A stretch of DNA of 15,944 nucleotides from Methanocorpusculum sp. Its GTDB lineage: Archaea > Halobacteriota > Methanomicrobia > Methanomicrobiales > Methanocorpusculaceae. Each line of letters starts with the position of its first letter. The first letter of the stretch is position 1. The notes beneath the pieces were generated by a model. It saw only the letters and a list, made by a program, of their open reading frames with translations. It made no database searches and was not told where the DNA came from. Positions 6,921 through 14,183 of the stretch are shown here, piece after piece. A program made the translations under genes and the position numbers. The stretch spans positions 1-15,944 of the forward strand of contig DALTVX010000111.1 of assembly GCA_029987395.1 (NCBI GenBank). Direction: 5' to 3'.

Positions 6921-8375
6921 ATGAAAGAATCACTCCCGACAGGGAAAAGCCTGATACTCATCATTATCGTGGCTTCCCTTGCGACATTCATGTCATCTTT
7001 AGATGGAACTATCGTAAATATCGCTCTCCCGAGCATTGCAGAACAGTTCGGTCTCAGCACATCCTCTGTCGCATGGGTCAGCACCATATATCTGCTTGTC
7101 ATGGCCGGTTTATTGCTGATCGTCGGCAAACTCACCGACACCATCGGCCTAAAAAAGATTTTCCTGGCGGGATTTAGTATATTTGTTATCGGGTCCTTTG
7201 CCTGTGGTTTTTTCCCAGAATATTTTGACTCATTTGTGATCCTACTGGTTTCCCGGGTCGTACAGGCAATTGGCGGTGTAATGATGATGGTCGTTGCCCC
7301 AGCCATGCTCTCCCGATTCATGCCGGGAGACAGGCGGGCAAAAGGACTGTCCATGGTAATGGTCTTTGCCGCGGTGGGTATGGCTTTAGGTCCTACCCTT
7401 GGAGGTATCCTTACTGAATATCTATCATGGAACTGGATCTTCTACATCAACGTGCCAATAGGTATCATCGCCGTTATTCTCGGTTTGATCGTTATCCCAA
7501 AAACCACAGCAGATTCATGCCCCCGCAAAAGATTCGATACCCAGGGTGCCGTTTTGATATTTGTTGGACTTGCGGCACTTCTCTTAACTATCACAGAAGG
7601 ATTTGCCATGGGATGGACATCACCTCCTATCATCGTCTCGACCCTCCTTGCTGTAATCTGTATCGCCGCTTTCATTCGACGGGAACTGCGCTACGACAAC
7701 CCGCTGATTGACCTTACAATGTTTAGAAGCAGATCATTTGTTATACTAAACATAATCTATTCAGTCTTGTTCTTCACCTTTGCCGGAGCAAGCTACATGC
7801 TTCCATTCTGCCTTGAATATGTGCACGGCTTTTCAGTTTCAGAAGCTGGTTTGATTCTTTCGACCCTTTCGGTCGGCATGATGATCACAGGTGTCCTATC
7901 TGGATTTGTTTATGCAAAACTGGTCGGAAAAATAAAATATATGGTGATGACCGGGGTTTTGATGATCGGGATAGGATACCTCCTTCTTTCCAGCCTCAGC
8001 CCAGTATCGGGTTTAGGCGTTATCCTTACCGCGCTTTCAGTGATCGGTCTTGGCCTTGGTATAACGATCACTCCCCTTACCACGCTTATCATGGGAGCTG
8101 CCCCTCCATCCAAGCAGGGTATGGTCTCAGGTCTGACCGGGCTAGAACGATTCGGCCCAATGACAATAGGTGTAGCGGTCTACAACTTGATCGTCATTAT
8201 AGGGATCGTCACGATAGTGGAAAATTCAGGTATCACAGAAATGCCGCCCGCCGATATCACGGCGTCGATCCTCTCTCTTGGATTTGACTTGGCATTTTTG
8301 GTCTCGGTGATTCTAGCCTTGGTGGTTTTGGTCCTCTGTTTCTTCATCAAAGAAGAGAAGGCAGCAGAGGAATAA
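6921..8375 (+). CDS. MFS transporter, DHA2 (EmrB/QacA-like, 14 TMS) drug-type exporter
   Basis: Proton-coupled exporter in the cytoplasmic membrane; substrate unknown. Its 484 residues and about 14 hydrophobic segments fit the DHA2 group. Visible motifs include LDGTIVNIALP in helix 1 (27-37, the DHA2-specific acidic motif), the loop 2-3 motif A GKLTDTIGLKK (69-79), SRVVQAIGG with the motif B arginine (R112) and the antiporter motif C VGMALGPTLGG (152-162), followed by WNWIFYINVPIG (170-181). Families like this export lipophilic cations, bile salts or antibiotics in bacteria, and archaeal copies are usually annotated by homology only. It stands alone with its own TATA box and a T8 terminator. 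No TetR- or MarR-type regulator is encoded next to it. Confidence 0.93.
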   Translation: MKESLPTGKSLILIIIVASLATFMSSLDGTIVNIALPSIAEQFGLSTSSVAWVSTIYLLVMAGLLLIVGKLTDTIGLKKIFLAGFSIFVIGSFACGFFPEYFDSFVILLVSRVVQAIGGVMMMVVAPAMLSRFMPGDRRAKGLSMVMVFAAVGMALGPTLGGILTEYLSWNWIFYINVPIGIIAVILGLIVIPKTTADSCPRKRFDTQGAVLIFVGLAALLLTITEGFAMGWTSPPIIVSTLLAVICIAAFIRRELRYDNPLIDLTMFRSRSFVILNIIYSVLFFTFAGASYMLPFCLEYVHGFSVSEAGLILSTLSVGMMITGVLSGFVYAKLVGKIKYMVMTGVLMIGIGYLLLSSLSPVSGLGVILTALSVIGLGLGITITPLTTLIMGAAPPSKQGMVSGLTGLERFGPMTIGVAVYNLIVIIGIVTIVENSGITEMPPADITASILSLGFDLAFLVSVILALVVLVLCFFIKEEKAAEE

Positions 8376-8376
8376 C

Positions 8377-8384
8377 TTTTTTTT
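8377..8384 (+). terminator. oligo-T terminator after MFS gene
   Basis: Eight T residues begin 2 nt after the MFS stop codon, the longest T-run in the window. Confidence 0.55.
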
Positions 8385-8417
8385 ACTAATTTTCAGAATG
8401 AATATATCCTAAAAAAT

Positions 8418-8654
8418 ATGACAGACCCCACTCGAATCGCAAAAAAGACCGGGAAAGGTATTGCAGCATATCTGACCGACTGGAAAAATCTTCTGGCACA
8501 CGCCCTTTTAGGCTGCTTTCTGCTGTTGATCGCAATTATTGCGCCGGTTCCAATCTGGACCAAATTTGTGCTGATCATCGTTTTGGTGACCCTAAACATC
8601 CTTCGCATGAGATGGTCAAAATCAAGAAAAGCGAAAAGATCAGCGCTAAAATAA
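8418..8654 (+). CDS. small two-helix membrane protein, unknown function
   Basis: No family recognised. The 78 residues start with a basic, hydrophilic N-terminus (1-24). Two hydrophobic segments follow (about 25-42 and 46-64), separated by a Pro-rich turn (APVPIW), and the tail is strongly basic (RMRWSKSRKAKRSALK). By the positive-inside rule both ends should face the cytoplasm. An AATATATCC stretch just upstream is too close to the ATG to be a leaderless TATA box, and no clear ribosome site is present, so expression signals are uncertain. Codon use looks like that of its neighbours, and the frame is free of stops with sensible protein-like composition, which is why I keep it. Confidence 0.65.
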   Translation: MTDPTRIAKKTGKGIAAYLTDWKNLLAHALLGCFLLLIAIIAPVPIWTKFVLIIVLVTLNILRMRWSKSRKAKRSALK

Positions 8655-8672
8655 TCATAACCGCCTTCGACA

Positions 8673-8708
8673 AGTACCTTTAAGTGTATTTGGGAGTATC
8701 TAGGTACT
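8673..8708. promoter_or_regulatory. inverted repeat in the flavodoxin promoter region
   Basis: AGTACCT (8673-8679) and its exact reverse complement AGGTACT (8702-8708) are 22 bp apart. The left arm adjoins the best TATA-like stretch (CTTTAAGTG). The arms could be an operator for a dimeric regulator or form a hairpin in the leader. This could be chance. Confidence 0.3.
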
Positions 8709-8717
8709 AATAATATC

Positions 8718-8722
8718 GGAGG
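8718..8722 (+). promoter_or_regulatory. ribosome binding site of the flavodoxin gene
   Basis: GGAGG 8 nt before the ATG at 8731, followed by an A-rich spacer; it fixes the start. Confidence 0.75.
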
Positions 8723-8730
8723 AAAAAAAC

Positions 8731-9156
8731 ATGTCATATGCAGTAATTTATTTTTCGAGAACCGGGACCAGCAGAGGGATCGCTGAAAAGATCGCGAAAA
8801 AACTTTCAGTTGAACCGGTAGAGGTGACCGACAAGAAGGACTGGAATGGGACTCTTGGTTGTATCAGGGCAGTACATTACGCCTTAATGAACCGAAATGT
8901 GACCATCCAGATCCATGGTGAGATCCAAAAGCCGGATGAGTATATCGTCATTACACCGATGTGGGCTGGTAAAATCACCCCTGCGATCAGGGTCCTTCTA
9001 CAGGATCTTCCAAAAGATAAAGTGCATCTGATCGTTTCATCGGGAGGCGTGAACTATAAAGAACGAGAAGGTTATCTGTCCGTCCTGGACATTATGAAGA
9101 AAGAAAAGAACGAGGATGAGCTGATCAACGCATTCGTCAGCAGTTTATCCAAGTAA
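8731..9156 (+). CDS. flavodoxin family protein
   Basis: Small FMN-binding electron carrier or flavodoxin-like protein of 141 residues. The N-terminal beta strand AVIYFS is followed by the FMN phosphate loop SRTGTSR (9-15). ITPMWAGKITPAIR (about 74-87) is the second FMN-contacting loop with an aromatic residue, and LIVSSGG (100-106) is the last ligand loop strand. The protein is soluble. In methanogens such proteins can replace ferredoxin or serve as reductase modules, but no redox partner gene is adjacent. It is preceded by an inverted repeat that may control it, and it converges with the TauE/SafE gene across 21 nt. Confidence 0.9.
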   Translation: MSYAVIYFSRTGTSRGIAEKIAKKLSVEPVEVTDKKDWNGTLGCIRAVHYALMNRNVTIQIHGEIQKPDEYIVITPMWAGKITPAIRVLLQDLPKDKVHLIVSSGGVNYKEREGYLSVLDIMKKEKNEDELINAFVSSLSK

Positions 9157-9172
9157 ACCAAAATCATCATCC

Positions 9173-9179
9173 TTTTTTT
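9173..9179 (+). terminator. oligo-T terminator after flavodoxin gene
   Basis: Seven T residues about 17 nt after the flavodoxin stop. The run overlaps the stop codon of the convergent transporter gene. Confidence 0.5.
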
Positions 9180-9987
9180 ATCCAGAGATCAGCATCTGGA
9201 CGGCGATAATCACCATCATCAGGAAAAATATCCGCCGAAGCCAGACATCAGAGACACGACACGACACTCTAACGGCTAAAATCACCATAGGGATCGCCGT
9301 GATAACGAGGATCGCCCACATCATGATGTCGATATAGCCAACAAGATAAAATCCGTAGGCTGACAAATCGACCCCGGCAGAAAATCCATTTATAATATAC
9401 GAGAGGATACCTCCGATAGTGATGAAAATTATAGCCGCAGATGAGGTCGCAGCCGCTTTTTTCATGGTGAATTTGCCAAGAAGCACCATCAGCGGAACAA
9501 GAATAGTGCCTCCGCCGATACCAAGAAGCCCAGACAAAAATCCTGAAGTTCCCCCAATACCTCCGGCGAGTACGGCCGGCATCCTATCACCCGTTCCAGA
9601 GGGGAGGTATGTGACCAGCCGGATCGCGCCAATGATCAGCATCACGCCAAAAAGAATGGTGAGGACCCTTACCGGGAGATATGTGGCGACCGTCCCGCCA
9701 ATAAAACCGGTCACCATTCCGCACATTCCCATGATGATAGCGTCCCGCCAGACAAGATTTCTTTTTTTCGTGTGGCCGAGAGCGCTTGTTAAGACAGTCG
9801 GTAACGCTGCCGCAAGACTGGTTCCAAATGCGACCAAAATTGCGATGTGACTGGGAACGCCTGATTGTCTGAGAACAAAAAACATTGCCGGCGCATATAA
9901 AAATCCGCCGCCTACACCAAGGAGCCCGGACATAAACCCAGCAATTAGGCCTGTCCCGATCAAAATACAAAGTAAAAACGGTTCCAT
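9178..9987 (-). CDS. TauE/SafE family membrane transporter
   Basis: Putative anion transporter of 269 residues. The TauE/SafE (DUF81) family is linked to sulfite, sulfonate (taurine, sulfoacetate) and other sulfur-compound export or uptake in bacteria, but substrates are rarely proven. The sequence shows the family's internal duplication, with GLLGVGGGFLYAP (21-33) and GLLGIGGGTILVP (153-165) at equivalent positions of the two halves. About eight hydrophobic segments are visible. The start ATG lies 4 nt after the radical SAM stop codon, so it is the last gene of the SepCysS operon. That context favours a sulfur species as substrate; this is inference. Confidence 0.9.
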   Translation of the reverse strand: MEPFLLCILIGTGLIAGFMSGLLGVGGGFLYAPAMFFVLRQSGVPSHIAILVAFGTSLAAALPTVLTSALGHTKKRNLVWRDAIIMGMCGMVTGFIGGTVATYLPVRVLTILFGVMLIIGAIRLVTYLPSGTGDRMPAVLAGGIGGTSGFLSGLLGIGGGTILVPLMVLLGKFTMKKAAATSSAAIIFITIGGILSYIINGFSAGVDLSAYGFYLVGYIDIMMWAILVITAIPMVILAVRVSCRVSDVWLRRIFFLMMVIIAVQMLISG

Positions 9988-9991
9988 AGTA

Positions 9992-11095
9992 TCAGGGTAT
10001 TATCTCGCAGCCGTTGTATCGGGTGTGGGCAAACGCATCCATCGTAAGTCGGCCTTCATCCAGCATCGACTTGATGCGGGGAAGATTTTCGACAAGGGCG
10101 TCATGCAGGTTTCTAACAGTGCCGCAGACAAGGTGGTATTCATCACACCAAGGTCTAACAATGTTTGAGTACAGACATCTCCCTCCGCAAAATCCGTATA
10201 TATCACAGGAGAGACAAGGTTCCTGGACGGGGATCTCGGGAAGAGAAAGAGGATCGGCGGTACGAATATCACCGGCGTAATAATCAGCCATCCCGACCAT
10301 GATCGGGCAGGGAGCTATCCGACCGTTGGTCATAATGCTATAATTCACGTAACCCGAGCCGCATCTAAGCTTCGAGGAGCGGCCGAGAAGAAGATCCTCT
10401 GTCGTCGAAAGAAATGGATACCATTTTGGAACGATACCGGTACTCTCGATACGAGAAACCCACTCAAAAACCAGCCGGCGGATACCGGCATTATATTCTT
10501 CACTCCACGCGGCAAACCTCCGTCGGGAAAAATCCCCGGTGAAATCCGCGTCCATCTGCCAGTGGATCGAGCTGAAATGTTCTGCAAGATGCATGACCGA
10601 TGCAAAAATATCCGTATCTTCTGCCGCCGTCATACGGGCAATAAGTTCACCCGTATATCCATTGGAACGGATAAGATCGGAGGTAGCACGAACCAGATCA
10701 TACATCCCCTCCCCCCGGTGTCGGTCGGTCAAAGCCTTATCACCATCGATGGAGATAAGGATCGTCTCAAAACGGTTTGTATACGTCTTTGGGAGTTTTG
10801 CAAGAAGTGTGCCGTTTGTCTGGAGCATGAACCGTTTCACCGGCGCATGATCCATGATCTCCATAATCAGATCGGATCGGAGGAGCGGCTCACCGCCGAT
10901 AAATGTCAAAACTGCGTCCGGATCTTTGCTAAGAAAATCGTACAGATCAGAGAGGGGGAAAGACAGATCCTCACATATTGTTTCATCGATCGTGCCCGGA
11001 GAATGGCCGGCAGGGTCCTCCTCCTCAAACATTTTTCCTCTGCAGTATGAGCAGCACAGATTACAGTCATCGGTCACGATCAAATGAAAAAACAT
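9992..11095 (-). CDS. radical SAM enzyme with SPASM domain, putative peptide/protein modifier
   Basis: Predicted iron-sulfur enzyme of 367 residues that cleaves S-adenosylmethionine to start a radical reaction. The cluster motif C-x3-C-x2-C is C11, C15, C18, with an extra C14. The GGEP motif that binds SAM is at 67-70. A C-terminal SPASM region has cysteines at 245, 263, 294, 297, 303, 307, 317 and 324, enough for two auxiliary 4Fe-4S clusters, as in enzymes that modify ribosomal peptides or proteins. From memory it resembles the archaeal AF0577/Mhun_1560-type putative peptide-modifying families; the substrate is unknown. Its start lies 2 nt after the SepCysS stop, with no good ribosome site, implying translational coupling. 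The TauE/SafE gene follows 4 nt later. A role linked to SepCysS, tRNA-dependent cysteine or sulfur handling is suggested only by the operon. Confidence 0.88.
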   Translation of the reverse strand: MFFHLIVTDDCNLCCSYCRGKMFEEEDPAGHSPGTIDETICEDLSFPLSDLYDFLSKDPDAVLTFIGGEPLLRSDLIMEIMDHAPVKRFMLQTNGTLLAKLPKTYTNRFETILISIDGDKALTDRHRGEGMYDLVRATSDLIRSNGYTGELIARMTAAEDTDIFASVMHLAEHFSSIHWQMDADFTGDFSRRRFAAWSEEYNAGIRRLVFEWVSRIESTGIVPKWYPFLSTTEDLLLGRSSKLRCGSGYVNYSIMTNGRIAPCPIMVGMADYYAGDIRTADPLSLPEIPVQEPCLSCDIYGFCGGRCLYSNIVRPWCDEYHLVCGTVRNLHDALVENLPRIKSMLDEGRLTMDAFAHTRYNGCEIIP

Positions 11096-11097
11096 AG

Positions 11098-12276
11098 TTA
11101 ATTGATCGTCAATCCATTCGTTTCGGCGATCTCAAGATAGGTATCTGCGACATACTCGGCCTGCTTTTTGGTCATGCCGTAAGTGTTGATCTTCCAAACC
11201 TTGGTGGCTCCGGGGATGATCCCCGTGATTCCCTTTCTTCCAAGGGCGCTTGAGAGATAAAATCCTCGTTTCTTGTGGGTCTGTGCGACCAGATCAAACG
11301 AATCGGTCGTATCCACGCGAGTGAGCGTATGTTTTCTTGGGTACTCGGAAAGGATCTTCGTTCCCTCAATGGATCGAAGAGCCTCCACAACGATCTGGCT
11401 GTTCTTAAGCTCCTCGTCGAAATGTTCAACTCGAGCCTTCACCGTTGGGAAGGAGGCAAGAAGTCCAACGATCGGTGCGCCCATTAAGGAGCATCCAAGA
11501 ATGCCGACCTCTTTGATGCCGAATTTTCGACCGGTGATGTCACCTTCCATCTGCGTCGTGCGGAAAACCTCCTCTGCACGTTCCTCAGTTGCGGCAAGGA
11601 TCCCCGAAGGAGCAGGAGCAGCCATACTTTTGTGACCTGACCCAACGATAAAGTCGACACCGAGATCTTTGCCATTCACAGGCATGATCCCCACCGTATA
11701 TACTCCATTGCAGAGGACAGGGATATCATACTGGTGAGCTACCTTGACGATCCCTTTCACATCATGCATGTTCCCGTACTGATAATCCACCTGATCGATG
11801 AAAAGTAATTTTGGAGTGACGCCGAACTCACGGACAACATCCTCGATACGATTTGCGGTATCCTCGGCGGTGATGTGATGATCTGGGGTCATGGGGATCT
11901 CACGAGCGATTCCTTTCTGAAGCTCGATGGAGATATAAGAAGTATAGTGAGCAAGAGAGCCGATAAGCACCGGGTCACCTTTTTCCACATAAGTGCCGGC
12001 AACCTGCTGGAACCCGCGACGTGCTCCGGGAACGGTACGTACTTGGGCCATTCCAAGCCACTCGGCGAGATCCACATGGAAATCTTTCAGCGGGGGTTTC
12101 TGGATATAATCCAGACGGAACGGCTTTCTACAGTTGTCGCAGACCGAATAACCATCGCCATATGAGATCATGGCTTTCATAGCCTCAGGTGTTAAGCGCC
12201 CCCCTACCTGGATAGGATCTAAATTGATCGTGGTCTCATCGATCATGCGTGCCTCAATGTCATCACAGCATTTCAT
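11098..12276 (-). CDS. pscS: O-phospho-L-seryl-tRNA:Cys-tRNA synthase (SepCysS)
   Basis: PLP-dependent enzyme that converts Sep-tRNA(Cys), made by SepRS, to Cys-tRNA(Cys) using a sulfur donor; in many methanogens this is the route to cysteine. It has 392 residues and the fold-type I layout. The PLP lysine is K216 in GSGHKS. The paired cysteines C46 and C49 (VCDNC) and a third in LGCSLMGAP (C262) correspond to the three conserved cysteines proposed to carry persulfide or an iron-sulfur cluster. Two further cysteines sit at residues 3 and 4. The start is fixed by a strong GGAGG 7 nt upstream, lying within the end of a 59-codon ORF whose TGA overlaps the ATG (ATGA). Downstream are a radical SAM gene (2 nt) and a TauE/SafE gene, forming an apparent operon. 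SepRS and SepCysE are not in the window. Confidence 0.95.
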   Translation of the reverse strand: MKCCDDIEARMIDETTINLDPIQVGGRLTPEAMKAMISYGDGYSVCDNCRKPFRLDYIQKPPLKDFHVDLAEWLGMAQVRTVPGARRGFQQVAGTYVEKGDPVLIGSLAHYTSYISIELQKGIAREIPMTPDHHITAEDTANRIEDVVREFGVTPKLLFIDQVDYQYGNMHDVKGIVKVAHQYDIPVLCNGVYTVGIMPVNGKDLGVDFIVGSGHKSMAAPAPSGILAATEERAEEVFRTTQMEGDITGRKFGIKEVGILGCSLMGAPIVGLLASFPTVKARVEHFDEELKNSQIVVEALRSIEGTKILSEYPRKHTLTRVDTTDSFDLVAQTHKKRGFYLSSALGRKGITGIIPGATKVWKINTYGMTKKQAEYVADTYLEIAETNGLTIN

Positions 12277-12452
12277 AAAAGCTCCTCCCTGAGTATGGCT
12301 ATCTGTTTTTCTACTGAAACGAGAGCCTTTTCGGTCTTTTCCTTCTGATCCTCATCAAGAGAATGATCCGGGGCAGTTACCCGAAGTGTGACTCTAATAT
12401 CCGTTAAGGAAAATAAGGCCTGAAATACTGCATCTGCGGCTCGCTCTGACAT
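12273..12452 (-). CDS. small 59-residue ORF leading the SepCysS operon
   Basis: A short open frame on the minus strand (ATG at 12452, TGA at 12273-12275). It begins MSERAADAVFQALF and ends IAILREELL. It has no cysteine, is rich in Glu, Asp, Lys and Leu, and looks like a soluble alpha/beta or helical protein with a charged C-terminal helix (about 33-58). Three points support it. A TATA-like TTTTATCT lies 27 nt upstream at leaderless spacing. Its TGA overlaps the SepCysS ATG as ATGA. And the strong SepCysS ribosome site is embedded in its last codons, as in coupled operons. I do not recognise a family; it could be a small partner of SepCysS, a leader peptide controlling it, or, less likely, an untranslated leader. 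Confidence 0.6.
   Translation of the reverse strand: MSERAADAVFQALFSLTDIRVTLRVTAPDHSLDEDQKEKTEKALVSVEKQIAILREELL
12284..12288 (-). promoter_or_regulatory. ribosome binding site of SepCysS
   Basis: On the minus strand this is GGAGG within AGGGAGGAG, 7 nt before the SepCysS ATG. It overlaps the codons for the last residues (REELL) of the 59-aa ORF. Confidence 0.75.
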
Positions 12453-12474
12453 GATGGTATATACCTCTACTCCT

Positions 12475-12482
12475 AGATAAAA
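12475..12482 (-). promoter_or_regulatory. TATA box of the SepCysS operon
   Basis: On the minus strand this reads TTTTATCT, centred 27 nt upstream of the ATG of the 59-aa ORF. Transcription would start at that ATG, so the ORF would be the leaderless first gene. The box lies only 10 nt from the stop codon of the upstream DUF1624 gene. Confidence 0.5.
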
Positions 12483-12492
12483 GAAAATATCG

Positions 12493-13230
12493 TTATAGGC
12501 TAACGAATCCGAGAAGGAAAAGAACGCCGATGATCACAGGAACGTGGAGAAGATAAACTATCAGTGTGTGGCGGCCGATAAAACAAAGCGGGGCAAGTGA
12601 ACGCGGCATTTCACCGAGCTGGGTGAGGATCCCATGCCGGACTCCATCTTTATAGATGACCGATCCTAGCGCCACCCCGAGAAGTACGATGCCAAACCAG
12701 GGAATAAGCGGTTCATAGTCAAGAGTCGAAAACCCGTTATAGGTTATACCAAGCGGGATCAAAAATGCAGGACCCCTGAGCATAGAGACAATCGGCGAAA
12801 GGAAAATACAGATCAGACCAAGTACGAACGGGATGTACGGCTTGACCTTCATCACAACAAGCGGGATGGAAAGGATCGTGGAAACCCCGATCAGGTGAAG
12901 GACCCCAAAAACAACAACCTCCTCAGGATACACGAGCCAAGTTGCTATCGTAATTACAGCCGCAAAGCAGAGAATAAAGAGGCCGCGGAAAAAGAGTTTC
13001 TTTGTCGCTTTGACAGGACTGTTCACACGGCCTGTCGAAAGAACAAGAGAAATTCCAGCAATCAGTACAAAGAGAAAAGCGATAGGCGCACCCGACATGG
13101 TAAACGGGTCAAACCAAGGAACGAACCCTGTGTGAAAGAAATAGAGACAGAAGATGGTGTGATACAGGATCATCAGGATGAGAGCAAACCCTCGAGCAGC
13201 GTCCAGTTCAAAGTAGCGTGATCCTGTCAT
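12493..13230 (-). CDS. DUF1624 / heparan-alpha-glucosaminide N-acetyltransferase-like membrane protein
   Basis: Integral membrane protein of 245 residues related to the catalytic domain of the HGSNAT-like transmembrane acyltransferases (DUF1624), which move acyl groups from CoA to sugars across membranes. The start MTGSRYFELDAARGFALILMI shows the signature xDxxRGxA with the helix-1 histidine (H24 in ILYHT), a proposed catalytic residue in this superfamily. About seven or eight hydrophobic segments follow, and a second conserved histidine is near the end (YLLHVPV). The frame stays open further upstream to 13572, but that part overlaps the divergent marker 8 gene, and a TATA box 26 nt before the ATG at 13230 supports the short form. 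The substrate is unknown; a cell-surface glycan is plausible. Confidence 0.82.
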   Translation of the reverse strand: MTGSRYFELDAARGFALILMILYHTIFCLYFFHTGFVPWFDPFTMSGAPIAFLFVLIAGISLVLSTGRVNSPVKATKKLFFRGLFILCFAAVITIATWLVYPEEVVVFGVLHLIGVSTILSIPLVVMKVKPYIPFVLGLICIFLSPIVSMLRGPAFLIPLGITYNGFSTLDYEPLIPWFGIVLLGVALGSVIYKDGVRHGILTQLGEMPRSLAPLCFIGRHTLIVYLLHVPVIIGVLFLLGFVSL

Positions 13231-13248
13231 TGGATTTATTTTGATGCG

Positions 13249-13260
13249 GATATCATATCT
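13249..13260. promoter_or_regulatory. shared TATA-like element for divergent DUF1624 and marker 8 genes
   Basis: GATATCATATCT reads as a TATA-like AGATATGATA on the minus strand, centred 26 nt before the DUF1624 ATG. On the plus strand GATATCATA is centred about 21 nt before the marker 8 ATG. Only 43 bp separate the two start codons, so the two promoters overlap physically. The plus-strand spacing is slightly short. Confidence 0.4.
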
Positions 13261-13273
13261 ATGCATCGAAAAA

Positions 13274-14134
13274 ATGACGGACGAACATATTATAGAAGCG
13301 GTGGGGATGACCCGTATTGTCATCAGGGACGGAAAAGTTGTCGAGGTCGGAGAACCAAAGATCCAGTTCTGCCCGCTTGCAAAACGGTTTGCAACGCCGG
13401 TCGATCCGATCACGAAGGAGGCGGTGCAGAAAAATATTGAGGCACGTATCAAAAATTTTGGTATGTGTACAAAAGATCGCGAGGTGCTTGACAAAGAGAC
13501 CTTTGTTCTGTTCGGCGCATCCGAGTTGATGAGTACAGGTCTTAGAACAAAGATGTTGGACGCAGCGATCATCTGCTCGGACGGCGCCGGTACCGTGATT
13601 GTACGAACGCCCGACCTTGTTCAAGGACTCGGAGGAAAGATGTCAGGTCTTGTTTCGACGACCCCTCACCCGGAGGTGATCCAACGAATTGAAAAGGCAG
13701 GTGGGATCGTTATCGATAAAACAAACGCAAAAATGGATCTCCTCGCCGGTCTTGCCCGTGCTAAATCCGAAGGCTGGAGAAAAACTGCAGTGACGATTGC
13801 GGGATTTCAGCATGAACTCGCAGAGGAGATCCGAGAAAAATATCCCGATGCATTGATCATTGCCGTTCACACAACTGGGGTTCAGAGTGCTGAAAATGCA
13901 GAACGTCTCGTCGCGGCCTCAGATCTGGTATTTGCCTGTGCCTCGAAGTATGTTCGTGCCGCCGTGTCCAAAGCACTCGTCCAAGGAGGAGTTGGCGTGC
14001 CTGTATATGCAATGAGCCGCGCCGGAAAACAACTGATCATGGAGAAGCTGATTGAAACAGATCAACAGATCCTGGTGAAAAACACGAAGCTTCCAGTCGA
14101 AGACATGGGAAAACAACCGGGACCTTTAGCCTAG
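13274..14134 (+). CDS. methanogenesis marker protein 8 (DUF2099)
   Basis: Protein of 286 residues belonging to DUF2099, whose members are restricted almost entirely to methanogens and are catalogued as methanogenesis marker 8; biochemical function is not established. Recognisable parts are the start MTDEHIIEAVGMTRIVIRDG, the cysteine-containing QFCPLAKRF (C33) and FGMCTKDRE (C65), and GASELMSTGL, followed by IICSDGAGTVI (C101) and a Gly-rich GLGGKMSGLVSTTPHP. The second half resembles a nucleotide- or cofactor-binding Rossmann-like domain. The conserved cysteines would suit a metal or Fe-S cluster, an inference. An alternative start 10 codons upstream (ATG at 13244) would run into the divergent promoter, so I prefer 13274. 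No ribosome site is present, consistent with a leaderless mRNA. Confidence 0.93.
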   Translation: MTDEHIIEAVGMTRIVIRDGKVVEVGEPKIQFCPLAKRFATPVDPITKEAVQKNIEARIKNFGMCTKDREVLDKETFVLFGASELMSTGLRTKMLDAAIICSDGAGTVIVRTPDLVQGLGGKMSGLVSTTPHPEVIQRIEKAGGIVIDKTNAKMDLLAGLARAKSEGWRKTAVTIAGFQHELAEEIREKYPDALIIAVHTTGVQSAENAERLVAASDLVFACASKYVRAAVSKALVQGGVGVPVYAMSRAGKQLIMEKLIETDQQILVKNTKLPVEDMGKQPGPLA

Positions 14135-14183
14135 CTATTTACAGTGGATCGATGAGCAGCGTGCTGATCAAACCCATATTTTC

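Noticed and set aside
9419..9850. Plus-strand open frame of 143 codons opposite the TauE/SafE gene
   Set aside because: Pro/Ile-rich composition is the mirror image of membrane-helix codons; no start signals.
13231..13572. N-terminal extension of the DUF1624 gene
   Set aside because: It overlaps the divergent marker 8 gene on the other strand, and the conserved DUF1624 start is at 13230.
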